From NCBI GenBank assembly GCA_914767715.1, contig OU612069.1:24983387-25047386 (forward strand): a stretch of 64,000 nt of DNA, given 5' to 3'. Source of the stretch: Membranipora membranacea. Its lineage: Eukaryota > Bryozoa > Gymnolaemata > Cheilostomatida > Membraniporidae. Position 1 is the stretch's first letter. The number at the start of each line of letters is the position of its first letter. The notes under the pieces were generated by a model. It was not told where the DNA came from. It saw only the letters and a list, made by a program, of their open reading frames with translations, and searched no databases. Shown here piece after piece: positions 22,320 to 35,300 of the stretch. The position numbers and the translations under genes are program-made.

Positions 22320-23660
22320 AAACACCTATACAATATTCAAAATGGGATTTCATAGCAACAATTGGAATGAGCCAATACTGTTGCTGAGGCAATAGATTAA
22401 GTCTGGTAAAGCTCGCCAACACAGTGTCTAGTCCCTAACATCGTTAGAAAATTTAAGGCCGTATCGAAAATGATAGACCAGTAAGAGCTGTAAGAACAGT
22501 GAATGAGTAAGAGTAAGTACCAAGTGCATTTCAATTGTCACTATCAATTTTCATTACCAGACATTGTTTATTCTGCAAAGGCATAGACAATTATGGGGCT
22601 CATGTAGTCACTTTCAACAATGCATCCATTTCTGTTTTATGATATCTGATTGATTACATCAATTTTAAGATTGTTCATATATTATAAACACTAGAAGCTT
22701 TTGCTTTGCAACAGTATGTGGTTGACAGATGAACAAATCTAGTGACCACCAAGTATAGATGCTGCAGGTAGTGGTTTCCCTATTCACGACCAACATGGGG
22801 GGCTTACTGGGCTTTGGGCTATAACCGAACAACAAAATCAGTCACCTTGGCAGAGTTTTAGCATATGACCTAGCTATTACCATTAAGAACAACTGGCCAA
22901 CCTTGGTTTAATGAAACAACAGTTATCTAATTTTTGTCAGAGTCCTCGGAGAAGGTTTTCTCTCTTCCTCATGCATTGTTCTTTTAAGGCGTGTAAAGTT
23001 TCAGGAATTGTATGTAGCCTTGTTCCCAATATTATGTGCAATGTTTGTTATGGGGTTCATTAGTGCTTCGGTCATTAATAGCAAAGTTTTGAAGATTGTG
23101 AACAAGCCATCAACGCCTGATATATTACACAATAAAGCTAAAAGCAAAGGCTGAGGAAGAGAGAGAACCTTCATCTAGAATCTCGGCACTAACAAATATT
23201 TTTTGTTTCCTCAATATCAAGGATTGCAAAATTTTTGTTTGTTGAATACAAGCTTTTCATCGCCAAAATTCTAGAGTTTGCAGAAAAGTTATGATAGTTT
23301 ACCAAATGTAGAAACACTGACAAGACTTTGTAGCGAAATGCAAACATCTGACTTAAACCTAAATCTTTACATGAAAATTCGCACATTCACATGGCATGAG
23401 ATACCACAATGATGACTGGATTCGAAGCTAGACAATTCCTATTTGGCATCAGGTTTCTGTCAGAATTAAATGTTAACAAGTATCATACATATTGGCATGA
23501 AACCATCTAAATGACCATCAAATATCTTCTTCATAGCATCATAACCAATAACAGCTGTTAGAAGTACCATACCAATTTTATGATTAAGGAAAGGTTCTAT
23601 AAACAATTGGTCAGGTTCGCCATTTGTTCATGTTATTTTATCATCACATTTGTGGGTTAA
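22320..23660. other. Upstream flank of copy 2 and low-copy repeat copy b
   Basis: No gene is seen. About 22930-23110 shares gtttcaggaattg...gtagccttgttccca with about 26670-26710 and 15190-15210. About 23040-23170 matches the flank of copy 1 near 8970-9080 (ttcggtc, aaaggctgaggaagag). Confidence 0.45.
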
Positions 23661-23669
23661 ATTCACTGT

Positions 23670-23948
23670 GTGTCATTGGAGCAACGCAAATTTTACAATG
23701 AGCAGTTATTGAAGATTGATCGGCCTGAATTTCCGTACTGGATAATATCTGAAGAATTTTGTAAAGAGCAAACCATGACAAGTGATAAAAGGGTTTTCTG
23801 CTTGGTCCCCCGTTTTAACATGACATGTACCACAGCACTCATGCAGACCCTACAGCACAGTTTTATAGGCCTTGAATTTTGCAAGACATGTCCAATGAAA
23901 CACCTGGCACATGTCTTAGAACTCCTGTCGCCACGACGTGAGCAATAG
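23670..23948 (+). CDS. Unidentified 92-codon open frame
   Basis: An open frame starting at GTG reads SLEQRKFYNEQLLKID, then FPYWIISEEFCKEQ, and a Cys/Phe-rich C-terminal half ending SPRREQ. Composition is protein-like. There is no ATG at its start, and I recognise no domain. It may be an exon or a fragment of an unknown mobile element. It ends about 170 bp from the 3' end of LINE-D, which is on the other strand. Confidence 0.25.
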   Translation: MSLEQRKFYNEQLLKIDRPEFPYWIISEEFCKEQTMTSDKRVFCLVPRFNMTCTTALMQTLQHSFIGLEFCKTCPMKHLAHVLELLSPRREQ

Positions 23949-24120
23949 TTATAGTGCCTATTCAGAACAGAATAAATTTTGTGTTTTATGTATGTATGTT
24001 TTGTATTCGTCTCAATCTCTGAGAAATAAAATGTCTCTGTAGGGTGCTCTTATAAATGTCTAAAAATCATTGATTCTAAAAATATACTGGTAATAAAAGA
24101 TTGCCATAATAATAGACTGT

Positions 24121-26290
24121 TTATTTCCTGAAAATAGTATCAAGGTATTTGATACATTCCGATCGAAAACACTTGGCACGTAGCTGGACTCTATATCTGA
24201 CTGTTTGATAGCGACCTGAGGGGAGTTGATATAGCTCGAGTATTGGCTTGTTATCTGTTGCTATCATGCAAAGAGATTTAGTTTTGAGTCTGTGTGTGTA
24301 AAGGTCTTCAGCAGATATAAATACGAGGTCACCCGCTAGATATTCTGACGTTTTAATGACAGATTTGAGTTTTCTCTTGCAGTCTGCATTCATATGGCTA
24401 TACACCACCACTAGATGATATACTATAATGGACTCGATAAATTATTTGTAGCATGTTTTGATAAGCTTCTCATTAGCGCCTTGATGGTACAGCTTAGAGA
24501 CGATGTTTAGCCTCTGACGAGCTTTCTTGATTGTTTTGAGTGTGTTGGGGGTGAAGTCTAGTTTGCTGGTTAAGATAGTGCCGAGATATGTGAATTGGTT
24601 GACCCGCACAATAGGGGTACCATTGATAGTGTTGAAAGCACTGGAAAAGTCTGAATAGGGCCCTGAATCTAAGTGTTCAGTAACTGAGTCTATGGGGGAT
24701 TAGGGCATCTTCTGTTGATCTGTTTGGCTTATAAGCGAATTGAGTTGGGTCGTTGAGGAGTGACGATAGTCTCTTCATCACCAGACGTTCGAGGCACTTA
24801 CCCACGATGGAAGTTAGGGCAATGGGCCTGGAGTCCTTAGCTTCTGACGCACCTGCACACTTCAGGATTGGTTTGATGTCAGCCGACTTCCAAACCTTAG
24901 CCATGATACCTTCTCGGAGTGAGCGATTGAATTATGAGTGTCAGCGGGTGTGCTAGAGTAGAGGCAGCACATTTCAGTAGTTTAGCTGTAATTGTATCTG
25001 GACCTGGGCTCTTACTCGTCAGGACATTACATAAGGTTGCGTAAACCTCCTCAAAAGAAAAATCATCATAAACTGAAACAAGAGTTGGTAAAACAGGACA
25101 ATCACTATATTTATCAAAACGATTAAAGATTCCATTCAATACATCGGAATCTAATGAGCACCCTTTTGCATTATCTTTCAACTTCAAAATTGATTTTAAC
25201 TGACTCCATGCCAATCTACTGTTGTCTTGCATTCTATTCTCAATGTCTATGGCATGGTTGTGTTTAGCCTCTCTAATGGCTTTCTGAACTTGCCTTTTTA
25301 GTTTGTGGTGATCTGATGGGTTGGTGTTGTATGATTTGTTTCTATCACCAATCAGCCGGCTGATTTTAGGATTTTAGGAGTCATCCATGTCTGGTTTTTA
25401 GCTGGGATTACTATGCTTTTGCTTGGTATGCATGAATCCGTTGAAAGGTTCAGGTAGTCGATAAATGTATCGGCTGCTTCGTTGACACCAGGAGCTGATA
25501 GAAGTTCATCCCAGTTAGTGTCATCTCGGCTGCTGAGTAGCTTCTTCATGTTGTCATCACTCCATACCCGCTTGGTGACTGTGAGAGGCTGGCTGACCAT
25601 GGCCCTGTGTTTGTAGGTTGGAAGTAGATATACACAGGCATGATCTGAGTTCCCTAGTTCTGGTAGTTTGATGGATTTGTAGCTGTTCTTTATATTGATG
25701 TAGCATCTATCTAGAATCTTGTCACCTCTGGTAGAACAGGTTACTTGTTGCTGGAATTGTGGTTGTTTTATATAGGCACTGTTGAAGTCTCCTGCTGCTA
25801 GGATTGTGGCTGAGGGGTTTCCCCTCTCAAGTGTTGCTATTGTGTCATGGATTTTCCTAACACATTCCTTGACAACACTGCTAGAGGGCGCTCCAAACAA
25901 TGTACAATACACCAATAATAACACTATGATGCAGGGTATTTCCCTCGGCAACCAGTAAGGTCTTAGTCTGACTGCAAACATCTCTGTCGCTCCGGAGAGT
26001 CCAATATCCATCTGGAGCTATCTGAGTGTCAAGGATATTCTCATTCAGCCATGTTTCAGAGAAAACAAGCAAGCAGCAGTTTTTCAGTTGATTTGTTTGT
26101 ATTGCTGCCTCAAGCTCATCTATCTTATTATAGAGTCTGTTGGTATTAGACAAGAGGATGGTAGGTAAGGCAGTCTTTATCTTTCCATGGAAACTACGGT
26201 CTCTGACTCTTTGTCTGGCTCCTGACCTTTTGCCCCTTTTATTACTCCATAAAACCTCCGGTGAGTGAGACTTTACTAATTCTCTATATT
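24121..26290 (-). mobile_element. LINE-D: non-LTR retrotransposon with deleted RT core
   Basis: Minus-strand pieces in order: endonuclease (SNTNRLYNKIDELEAAI, FSETWLNENILD near 26050-26150; LRPYWLPREIP, AAGDFNSAY, ELGNSDHACVYLLPTY, 25352-26011), linker and RT N-terminus (SKSPGPDTITAKLLKCAAS near 25000; DIKPILK, DSRPIALTSIVGKCLERL, QFAYKPNRSTEDAL near 24720-24880), then FSSAFNTI joined directly to NGTPIVRVNQFTYLG near 24600-24640. The join removes the RT palm with its catalytic Asp box. A C-terminal part ends at 24121. There are several frameshifts. It differs in sequence from LINE-A and LINE-C, so it is a second family. Confidence 0.87.
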
Positions 26291-26419
26291 TAGAGTCCCA
26301 GAGGTTTTCTGTACAGATTTAGACCTTCTACCAATGCTAAGGAGTGTTTTTCAATCTATCTTGATGCGGTTGGCTGATATAGATATGCCAAAACTGATAT
26401 AAATTAGCTAAATCAGGGA

Positions 26420-26830
26420 GTACTGTTCAAAACACCGCCGCCATTTTTCGGCGCCAAAGAGGAGAGTTGTAACAAATAACTATAACAACCCAATCAATGT
26501 GGGTGGATGGCTGTTTGTTGTTATATTACGGAATGCCATAATCAGCAATCTGGACAGAGTTTGATAAAAAAAAAACTGGTTTTTATACAACAACTTGCCA
26601 TCCTTGACTCAATTTTAAATGCTTGGTGAGGGTTTTTTTACTTTTCCTTATGTGGTTGTCTGATAGCGTGTGTGTAAAATTTCAGGAATTGCAGCCTTGT
26701 GCCCAACCTGAAAAGCAAGCTTCAGATCGGTACAAAGCTACAATTTATGAAACTTGAAGACAAATGATAAAGAACAGGAAGAGGAAAAACCTTCATCATG
26801 TACACAGTGTTGTTGTTTCCTCATTCATGA
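26420..26830. repeat. Low-copy interspersed repeat, copy c
   Basis: About 26480-26600 matches 14990-15110 (cccaatcaat, tggatggctg, atcagcaatctgg, cagagtttgat, aaactggtttt). About 26670-26820 matches the flank near 23000-23180. The small piece accgccgccatttttcggcgcc at 26431-26455 resembles the SINE family 2 body (22140-22165). Confidence 0.5.
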
Positions 26831-28190
26831 AAGACACCAGTTTTCTTTATGATAATAAGTTTAGTGTGGTTTAGTTTTATTATCAGATCCGAAATTACCA
26901 TGTGATAATAAAAATGAATCGCAGGTGCTCTGGGTAAAAACGTAACTAAAAATCTTTCAAGATAGCGACACACAGTTGTCAAATACCAAAATAAGCATTA
27001 TCCGATCTACATCATGCTGGATGGATTTGTGGCTAACATTTTAGTGAATACAGGTTGCTCTTTGGCAGGTGTCAAAACGAGTGTATTTGCAGGAACCGAC
27101 CATTATTATTATCGATATTATTAACATGTTACTCATGGCAGCAAATTCCCACTATATTGATGGATTTTCATATATGAGTTTTTGGTTTTATACCAAGCAG
27201 GTTTTGCTGCCTTAATCGCATCACGTGATTGCAGCCTAGTGTCCAACTTGCTCCATTACACTGGATGTTGGTCTCTAATGCAAAAACCAATTTATTAATT
27301 ATTTAACTAGCATAATAAAATAAAGCATATAGCTGTTGAGGTACGAACCACATACTGGATCTCATTATAGCAGTAATGGCGGGAAGCTCCGAAATATCAT
27401 TTGCCAACCACACTGAATTGGACAATATCAAATTTTCTTGGCTTCTTTGACTTGACTAAAAGCAAAACAACTCTAAACTGATGTTGGTCGCATAATACAA
27501 ATATTTGCAACACTAGCCATTGATACCTCATAGATGAAGAAAGGGGAATAACTTCTAAGACTATTCATAATTTGCTGCAGAACTCGCTGCCACACTACAT
27601 ATTGTATTGGTCTTTCTCTAGCCTTCAATTTCTTATACTTAATCCATCGGCCACTCATTTGAATATTTGAAATCTAAATTTGGTCATTCTTGTCTAAAAT
27701 AGGATGCAAAACAGGAAAAACCTACTTGATAAGTGTGTGAAACACCCTATTTGAGTACAATATAAAAATAAGAGAAGAAACTTAAGCATTCAATATGGTG
27801 CACACATGCTACATCATGCATAATAATGCAGAAAAAAATGATTAAGACACAAGTTAATATCAAATCCGAGGCCATTGGTATAATGCTTACTTCAACGTTT
27901 CTACATTTTTGCTACAAAATTTATATAACTTTGCATTGATAGTCTATGTTTCTACAATCCTGACCTGAGTTCGGGCTGTCAACATTTTCATTACACGTTC
28001 TTCAATTCAAAGTTTTCTGCTCAATGTAATAATGCTCTGCTTAGATTTCTACGATACAAGATGCTACGTTTTTCTATAAAAATCATACAGGTTATAATGG
28101 ACGGAGAAATTTTCAAGTTAGATAAAAAAATTAACATCGCGAGTTTCTCAAAATATCCGATGCTGCACCTGCCTCGACTCATTGGACAAG
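26830..28190. other. Intergenic, no gene seen
   Basis: AT-rich. A segment of about 100 bp at 27785-27885 (tatggtgcacacatgctac, catgcataataatgcagaa) is repeated at 30413-30515. No coding region is evident. Confidence 0.4.
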
Positions 28191-28606
28191 GAAAATGTTT
28201 ACTCTCGAGCCACTGAATTTCCATAAGAAGTTCCAGAATCAATATGGGAAGCTTATGGCTAAGAGAACACTACCTTCATCGATATAATATGGTCATGTTG
28301 CTTGCTATCTGCATCAGGTAAATTATGTACTGTTTTTAAGGCATCTTATGCATCAGCTCCAGACATAACTTTATATTTTGGTGGTTGTTGTCTCTACTGC
28401 TTTGTGATTTGTGAGTATATTTTATAGTTGAAGCCGCAGTAAGGGTTACAACAAAAAACTGAAACAAATTCCTGGATACCATTCATTGGCTCCCTTTATT
28501 AGCTATAATAAATAAATGCAAGTTATATTTAAATATTGCTTTTCTAATGTTTAGTCCAATGATGTTTGTAGAGCTTTGCTATCATCTTCGCTTCTTTGTC
28601 TCACAG

Positions 28607-29869
28607 TTAGCATTGTTGTTGCATTGCATGAAACTTAGCAACTATGCACTCCAAGAGCGCTCTCAGCTCATCGATATCTACAAAATAAATCGAGCATAGA
28701 TTGTCATGGTCTATCGCAGAAATGGAAGAGATATTGAAATAACATGCGTAGTCGTACTCATAAAAGAAAATCTCAATAGATTATCAATTTTTTTGATTGC
28801 ATTTATATGACTGTCATAAACTTTCATTACCTTACTAAATATGATCAGATTATCAAAAAAGCGGCTCATCTTTTTGAGTTCATCTTGATCATCAGTGAAC
28901 AACAACATTTAGAAATGAATTGTCAGAAATTCTATACGGATCCAGCATTCTAGTATATACGATAATGCCTCGACTTAAGATTAAATAAATATAGGTCAAC
29001 ATCATTTCACAATGCAACCATTAATAGACCAACACTTACTTAGGCATATTGTTTTAACATACCAGACTTCACCAGCACAGCATGTATGCTTTGATGGACA
29101 CTGAAGCTGCTCCTGGTAGTATGTTGTTTCTTGCCCATATCTGGTCGAATATCGCTGTAAGCAGAATTGATTTATATCAAATAAGCTTATATTGTTTATG
29201 TTGCAAACATAGAGACATGGCAGCATACATGTCATATACACTGTCTTTGAGAGAAATATGTGATTCAATTTGATTTAGGTCAATGCAAATTATAAGCTCA
29301 CAAGGATACATCTCAGGTAGCACAATAATTAGATCCAAGGGCAGCACAATAAAAAGAAGTCTGTTAACATAAACGTTGTCATCACGGGATGATTGGAATA
29401 AATGCTCAGATCACACCAGACAATCTTAGGAGGGAAGTGTGAGGAATATTCAAATGTTTTCTGCACGGTCCTGATCAAGGGATATATCACTGTCTTAGTA
29501 CTCACCTCGGTGAAGACCGATATGCTGTACATCTACCAAAACCAAGAAATCTGCAGCTCCTAGTACAGCTGCTAGCCTCGTAGTACTTGTATTTTGTGCT
29601 GACCGAGTTGGTTCTGCTTCTTACAGCAACAGCTTTCACTTTGTAACATGTTTTCCCGCCACTTGTATTCCTCTTTGGTCTGCAGTTATGGTGATGGTGG
29701 TGATTATTGTGGTGGTTGTGTACCGCTGGCACCCTATCTGTTGCTTTGGTTATTCCTATTATCTCAAAAGGTGTGGTTGTTTTTTCTGGAACAGGTGTTA
29801 TTGGTGTGGTTGTTGTTGGTGTGGTTGTAGGGGGAAGGGTCTGTCCGAGCTCCTTTGCAGCCTACAAAA
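28607..29869 (-). pseudogene. Copy 3 of the Thr/Pro-rich, EMI-like gene, probably broken
   Basis: Homologues of exons 2, 3 and 4 are at 29506-29861, 29040-29154 and 28607-28677. The Thr/Pro tract is short; a His-rich run and a basic site RPKRN follow, then TCYKVKAVAVRSRT...SCTRSCRF...GRCTAYRS. Three defects appear. The sequence matching the start of exon 2 contains an in-frame TAG (about 29862-29864), though that TAG could itself serve as a new splice acceptor in phase. No signal-peptide exon was found upstream to 31.3 kb. Exon 3 has two extra bases (CG) at its 5' end, which shifts the frame relative to copies 1 and 2 and leads to an early stop. Exon 4 (NIDELRALLECIVAKF) is intact. A read-through or alternative splice form cannot be excluded. 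Confidence 0.7.
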
Positions 29870-30059
29870 CAAGGATGTGATCCTTACTGTTGAACGTATT
29901 CCAAAAGAATGTACAAAATATGTAATATTATATCCGTTAAAAATCTTATTGCATACAGCACGCTCAGTCAAAAATATTTTCAAACACAGTTGGGTTACTT
30001 TTCCAGCTGGCAATAACCGATCATTGATCTGTTGTCCATCTGATTTTTTTTCAAATCAT

Positions 30060-32300
30060 TGACAATGTTATAGACTGAAAATAGCCGCAGGGAAACAAAA
30101 TTAGAGGCATCGTCAACAAAGCCTGGTCTAATCTTAAAGAAGATTAAATACAATGAGGCTATCAGTCTGCTGAGAGTATCAAAAGTGCTAGAACCTTATA
30201 GTTACATTTAGTTATTTGCTGTGATGCATGCAAGAGCAGGGTTCTATGCTCAGTATGAGTCAGCGTTCGGTAAATAAAACAAGATTCGCAATTACCAAGT
30301 CAGTGTTGGTATTATTATCAGTGGTATTAGCAATCTACTACATTCAACGTCACCGACTCACCGTTTCATGCTTTAACTCCTCATCAAAGCATAAACATAA
30401 ACTTTAACTTTAGCATTTGATATGGTGCACATATGCTAGATCATGCATAATAATGCAGAAGAAAACGACTAAGACACTCGTCAATGCCAAATCCGAGACC
30501 ATTGGTACAGCTGTCAATGGATATACCCAAACTCTTGAGTGAATTTGGTAAAGTCGGTATATTGTACCATACTGAAGATAAACCATGGCATTCACAGGAC
30601 CTTTATAATATATGTAGCAAAGATACTTGAATTGGAACATTGACAAAGTACTGATACTTTTATACTGCTTGGGCTCACTATCACTTAGCCTGTCTTGACA
30701 AGCTTTGTTCGGTGGGCTTGTCAAGATAGGCTAAATATGACTATGATTTCTTGAAATTATTCACTTCTGCAATATTCTCTTCATTCATTGAACACTCTGA
30801 TTTAACTCCAATTATATACCAACAATTTACAATTCAGATGATGTTGTACAAAAGTGTTAATTTTCCATAATCATTTTATTTGCTTCCCCTTTATTTAAGT
30901 GGGGACAATTGAACGAGAAATTCCTGTCTCGAAAATATTAATTTATGCCATCCATCTATTCGGAACAAATCAAATTTGACCATCAAGATAACAGATAACA
31001 GATTATACGAACACAAACTTACAACTATAAGGATGGATGTTTACGGGGTAGTGGTTGTGGTGTCTGAGAGACACACTAAGACTGAATTTGTCACTGTGAT
31101 TTCAAGCAATAAAATATTTAAGCAGAAGTATTGCATTTTTGAACCAATGCATTCAAACATTAAGTTTAAATTTTGAATTCAATTTAGTAAGGATTGAAAT
31201 ATAAGTGAACAGGAGTACCTTCTCCACACCATCACAATTGGTTATTGAAACATTTTGTTCTTCAGTGTAACTTTGAATGTAGGGAAAGGACACTTACCTG
31301 GTAGGACAATACCAGTGCTGTTTCGACTATCTGAATCAAGAATTGAGCTTGAGAGTTTTAATGCCATTGTTTCCACCATTCCAATATAGGGTCTTGATTG
31401 CAATGTCAAAATGGAAAATGTGCGAGATTTGGAAATTGCATAGAAATATTTTCATCGCCAAGGGAAGTCAGAATCTCGCATAGCTTCATATGAAGCCTAA
31501 TGACGTATGATACCACTTACCATGGGTTCAACAACCATGTAAGAATTATGATCATCCTAGCAGAATATATCTCAGCTGTAAGAAGAGACAAGGGTGAAAG
31601 GCAGCTGTGAGCTAGTCCAGCTGTTGGGTTGTTGTTGCCATTTATGCCACAAAGAAGGAAAGGGGTTTTGCTGTTCATTTTCAATAAATATTTTAGTCTG
31701 TGCTAAAATATTCTAAGCAAATGCATAGCATGCTTACACCAGCAATAACACACTTTCAGGGCACTGAATGAAAGTCAAGTTCATGGTCACTCTTTCATGG
31801 GTCAATATTTTTGTAGTCGTACAAACGAAACAAAATTTTCATGATTAGGCTTTATAAAATGATGCATATAATCTTGATTTTACCTTTCCCTTATGACTTT
31901 GAACCAAATGACCCCTGCAAAAAGTTCACTATTCAGCTAGAAGGAAGTATGGAATTAGGAGAGATTATTGTAGATTTAAGTACCATTAATTAGTGTTAGT
32001 GCTTTTAATCTTACGCTTTACTAATATTTATTTATTTATTTATTGAGGTTAACTAAAAGTTTATAATTAAAGCAAATTAAAAATAACTTGATGATATGGC
32101 TATTAATCTTTTAAACTGAAGTTCCTCCTCTCCTTCTTTTGATTAGTCCAATAGAGTTCAGTGATTTTGTAAGCTAATTTTGTGTTATTCATTCATCTGT
32201 ATATTTTTATCAATTGCCTAGCACTGTTCAGTGCTGGTTGGATAAGCTTCGGTGCAAAAAGTCACAGAAACAACTGGTACAAGTTATCATTTTTTCTAAC
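30060..32300. other. Intergenic; 17-bp hairpin and a repeated 100-bp segment
   Basis: No gene was found. About 30413-30515 repeats 27785-27885. A hairpin lies at 30687-30732: agcctgtcttgacaagc and gcttgtcaagataggct, one mismatch, 12-nt loop. A short TATT run lies at 32024-32046. Confidence 0.5.
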
Positions 32301-32309
32301 TTGGAAGTG

Positions 32310-35300
32310 ATGGCGTCAAATGATGATTCAGCAGCTCTTCCCATGCAATCAAAGGATCCAAGTGGATTTTGTTTACAGAAGTTTATATACATGGAGGACC
32401 CTCATACACTACCTTGTCACCATGTGCTCTGTCATCCATATTTGGAAGGAGATCTTGATAATACTGTACAGTGCGGGTTTTGCAGGTCAGTCAACATCAT
32501 TGCTGTGTCTGTTGGCATATTTTGACGGGTATGTGGAATATGTTTACTTTCAGTCGCCCTCAGTGGCTAGGTGCTGATTTTTCAATTTTGCAGGGAACTT
32601 AAGTCAATTTCTCCTTGTCTCATTGTGTTGATTGCTACTGTCACGTTTGTCTTTACCTCACCTTAAACCCAACCTCCCCTCATCCCTTAACCATTAGTCC
32701 CATTAGTGGAAGCTTTTTTGTCACTTCACTTTTCTGCTGCTGTCACTTGTGTCACTATCAACCCTAAAGTTGGTAGTTGTGTAGTACTACAAGATATAGA
32801 AACTGAGGTCATTCAATGCCGATACAGAAAATACGAACAACATCTCAAAAGTATTGTGACATGTGGTTAGGGCTAATCGCAAAGCTATATGGACCACTCA
32901 TGAATATTGTAGTTTCATTTCACTTGCCCTTGAATAATGTGACTCATCACAATCTAAACTGAGTACGGCGAACGTTGTAACAAATTCTTCTACCGATACT
33001 AGTTCCAGTAAGAATTATGGTGAAATAAACCTGGATAACCTGCCAAAATATAACAAAGTCACAGGCAGCAATCTCGGTGAGGCAAAAGCTCACCGAGTTT
33101 TCTGCCTGTGAGGCAAAAGCTACTGGAGACACAGTGATATGTACCGAGGAACAAAAACCTTCAGTGAGATATTGTAAGGACTGTGATAAACGACTGTGTT
33201 CTGAACATCTGAGTGTAATTGGGTTGTTGGTTAAAATGGTTAAAACCTGTTTTGTCTCTGTCCGAAGACTTAGAAATAAAGGTGCTTTAGGGCGCGGCCG
33301 CCGTATTTGGCGCAAAGTTGCTCTCAGTTTGCAGGGTCAGGTCGGGCATCAATGGAGCCCAATAGTCTGTAGCGGGATTTGAAACCAAGACCTCCAACAC
33401 TTGCGCATTAGAGGGCCGGCGCTCTAACCAACTCAGCTACCTCCTACTCCGAGTATGCTTTGATATTTTCTCAAACAGGTATTCTGATTTTGAGCAGGAC
33501 AGTCAATATATGATTTTAATTAATTAAAAGTTAGCATTCTGTAACTATTTCAAGATTTAGACAGGTTTGATAAGGCTGTCAATCTTCACAAATACTTGTC
33601 AGATATTTATCCAACTAACTAATATATTTACAGGTCCATAATTCCCTGCTGGGTCTAAAGCAACAACCTGCTGACACCGAAAGAGTATAAATCAATAACA
33701 AATCGCACAGGACCAAGAGAGTCCTGTCCCGAACATACCTGGCCTGTAAAAACTATACATCTCTGTTCTGTGAGAGCTGCTCCACGCACTCGATCTGTGA
33801 AGGTAATCACTGGGATAACACAAGCATTGGATGCCAATGACACTTGCTATATATACCAACTCTTTGCCAAGAAGCACAATCGTTCAATTATTTCAATTTT
33901 TCAAGCTAGCTTCTGGTTAACACGCAGCGAGTATGATTGATTCCATGAGGAAATAAATTTATTAACAAACTTTCCTCACCTTTAATCTTAGGTGATATCA
34001 ACTACCACGCAATCAAGAGCATTGATATCATTTGGTAAAGAGTGTAGGGAGCAATTAGAAGGGCAGATGAAGAAGATCTCGGAGAGAATCAGTGAATTTG
34101 CGAAGATGGAGAAATTAAACTGGAGACATTTAGATGAAATTGAGTTGAAAGGGGAGGACATGATTACTAACCTACAGGAGATCGCGGAAATGCAGGTGAT
34201 TAGGTCAATATCTGGGGCAAAGCTTTCTGCGTGCAAAAAAAAGTGGATCAGCAGAAAACATGTTTACAATCGTTTTGTGTCTACAGCAACAATATCCTCA
34301 GATTAAAAATATAAACTTGCCTGTATCCTTTGTGTTACATGTATCATTTCTTTCCTTTATCAAAGACATTTTTAACTATGTCTTTAGTTTTTTCTTTTTA
34401 TGTCATACATCATTATGATATCCATGTCACCATGTACCATTTTTAGAGGTAAAAATTAAGTGGATACTTATCTACCTTTCATGGCTAATCACTTAACATG
34501 TAAATGACCGTTGATCATTTAGATCACGGTGATAGGAGCAGAATCAGAGAAGACACGAGAGGAGATTAAGGAATACCTCTCTCGGTGCACTGCAGAGGTA
34601 GAGGATCACGTGGTCAAGAGCACAGAGCAGAGAGGACAGGTTGATGTACTGTGGCAGATGATGAACTTTGCTCACGTTAACCTCAGTGACTCTGGCATTA
34701 TCAGACGTTACAAAGTCATGTCGGACAGAGCGTCATAAGCGCTGACTATGAACCCGATAAAGTTTGAACCAGACTATATGGAATCCCAAGGTAACATAAC
34801 AAGACAGATATTATCACTCTTACAAGTCAGTTGACATTTATAATTCATTTGATATTGGTAATCTGCCAACTTAAAAATAGTGTGCTAGCTCTTCTAGGAC
34901 CAAGGCTACCCAGGTTACAGTATGGGTGTGGCCAGATTTTGAAGCTCGATGCAGGACCGCCGTGACAAAGTATCAATATTTTTTTCTTGACAGGGATGAT
35001 AGCCCCAAAATGTTCGCTGCCTACCAGACAAGTAACTAGACCAACAAATACACCTCTTCATCTGATTCCATACCAGTCAAATTATCTCACAGAAGTGACA
35101 TCTACCTGTCTCAACTGGACAGAAGATGGAGGAATCATTTGCAATCATGGTGACCAGATCACTTTGATTGATTCAACATTTCAAATTATGCAGCAGCGAG
35201 CCACAGGGTTTCTCTTTATAAAAGCAAATCGTTCTTACAAGTTCTAACAAAAGAAATGGCAATGGCAAGAAAAGCGTTCGCACATATGGCAGGTCAGCCA

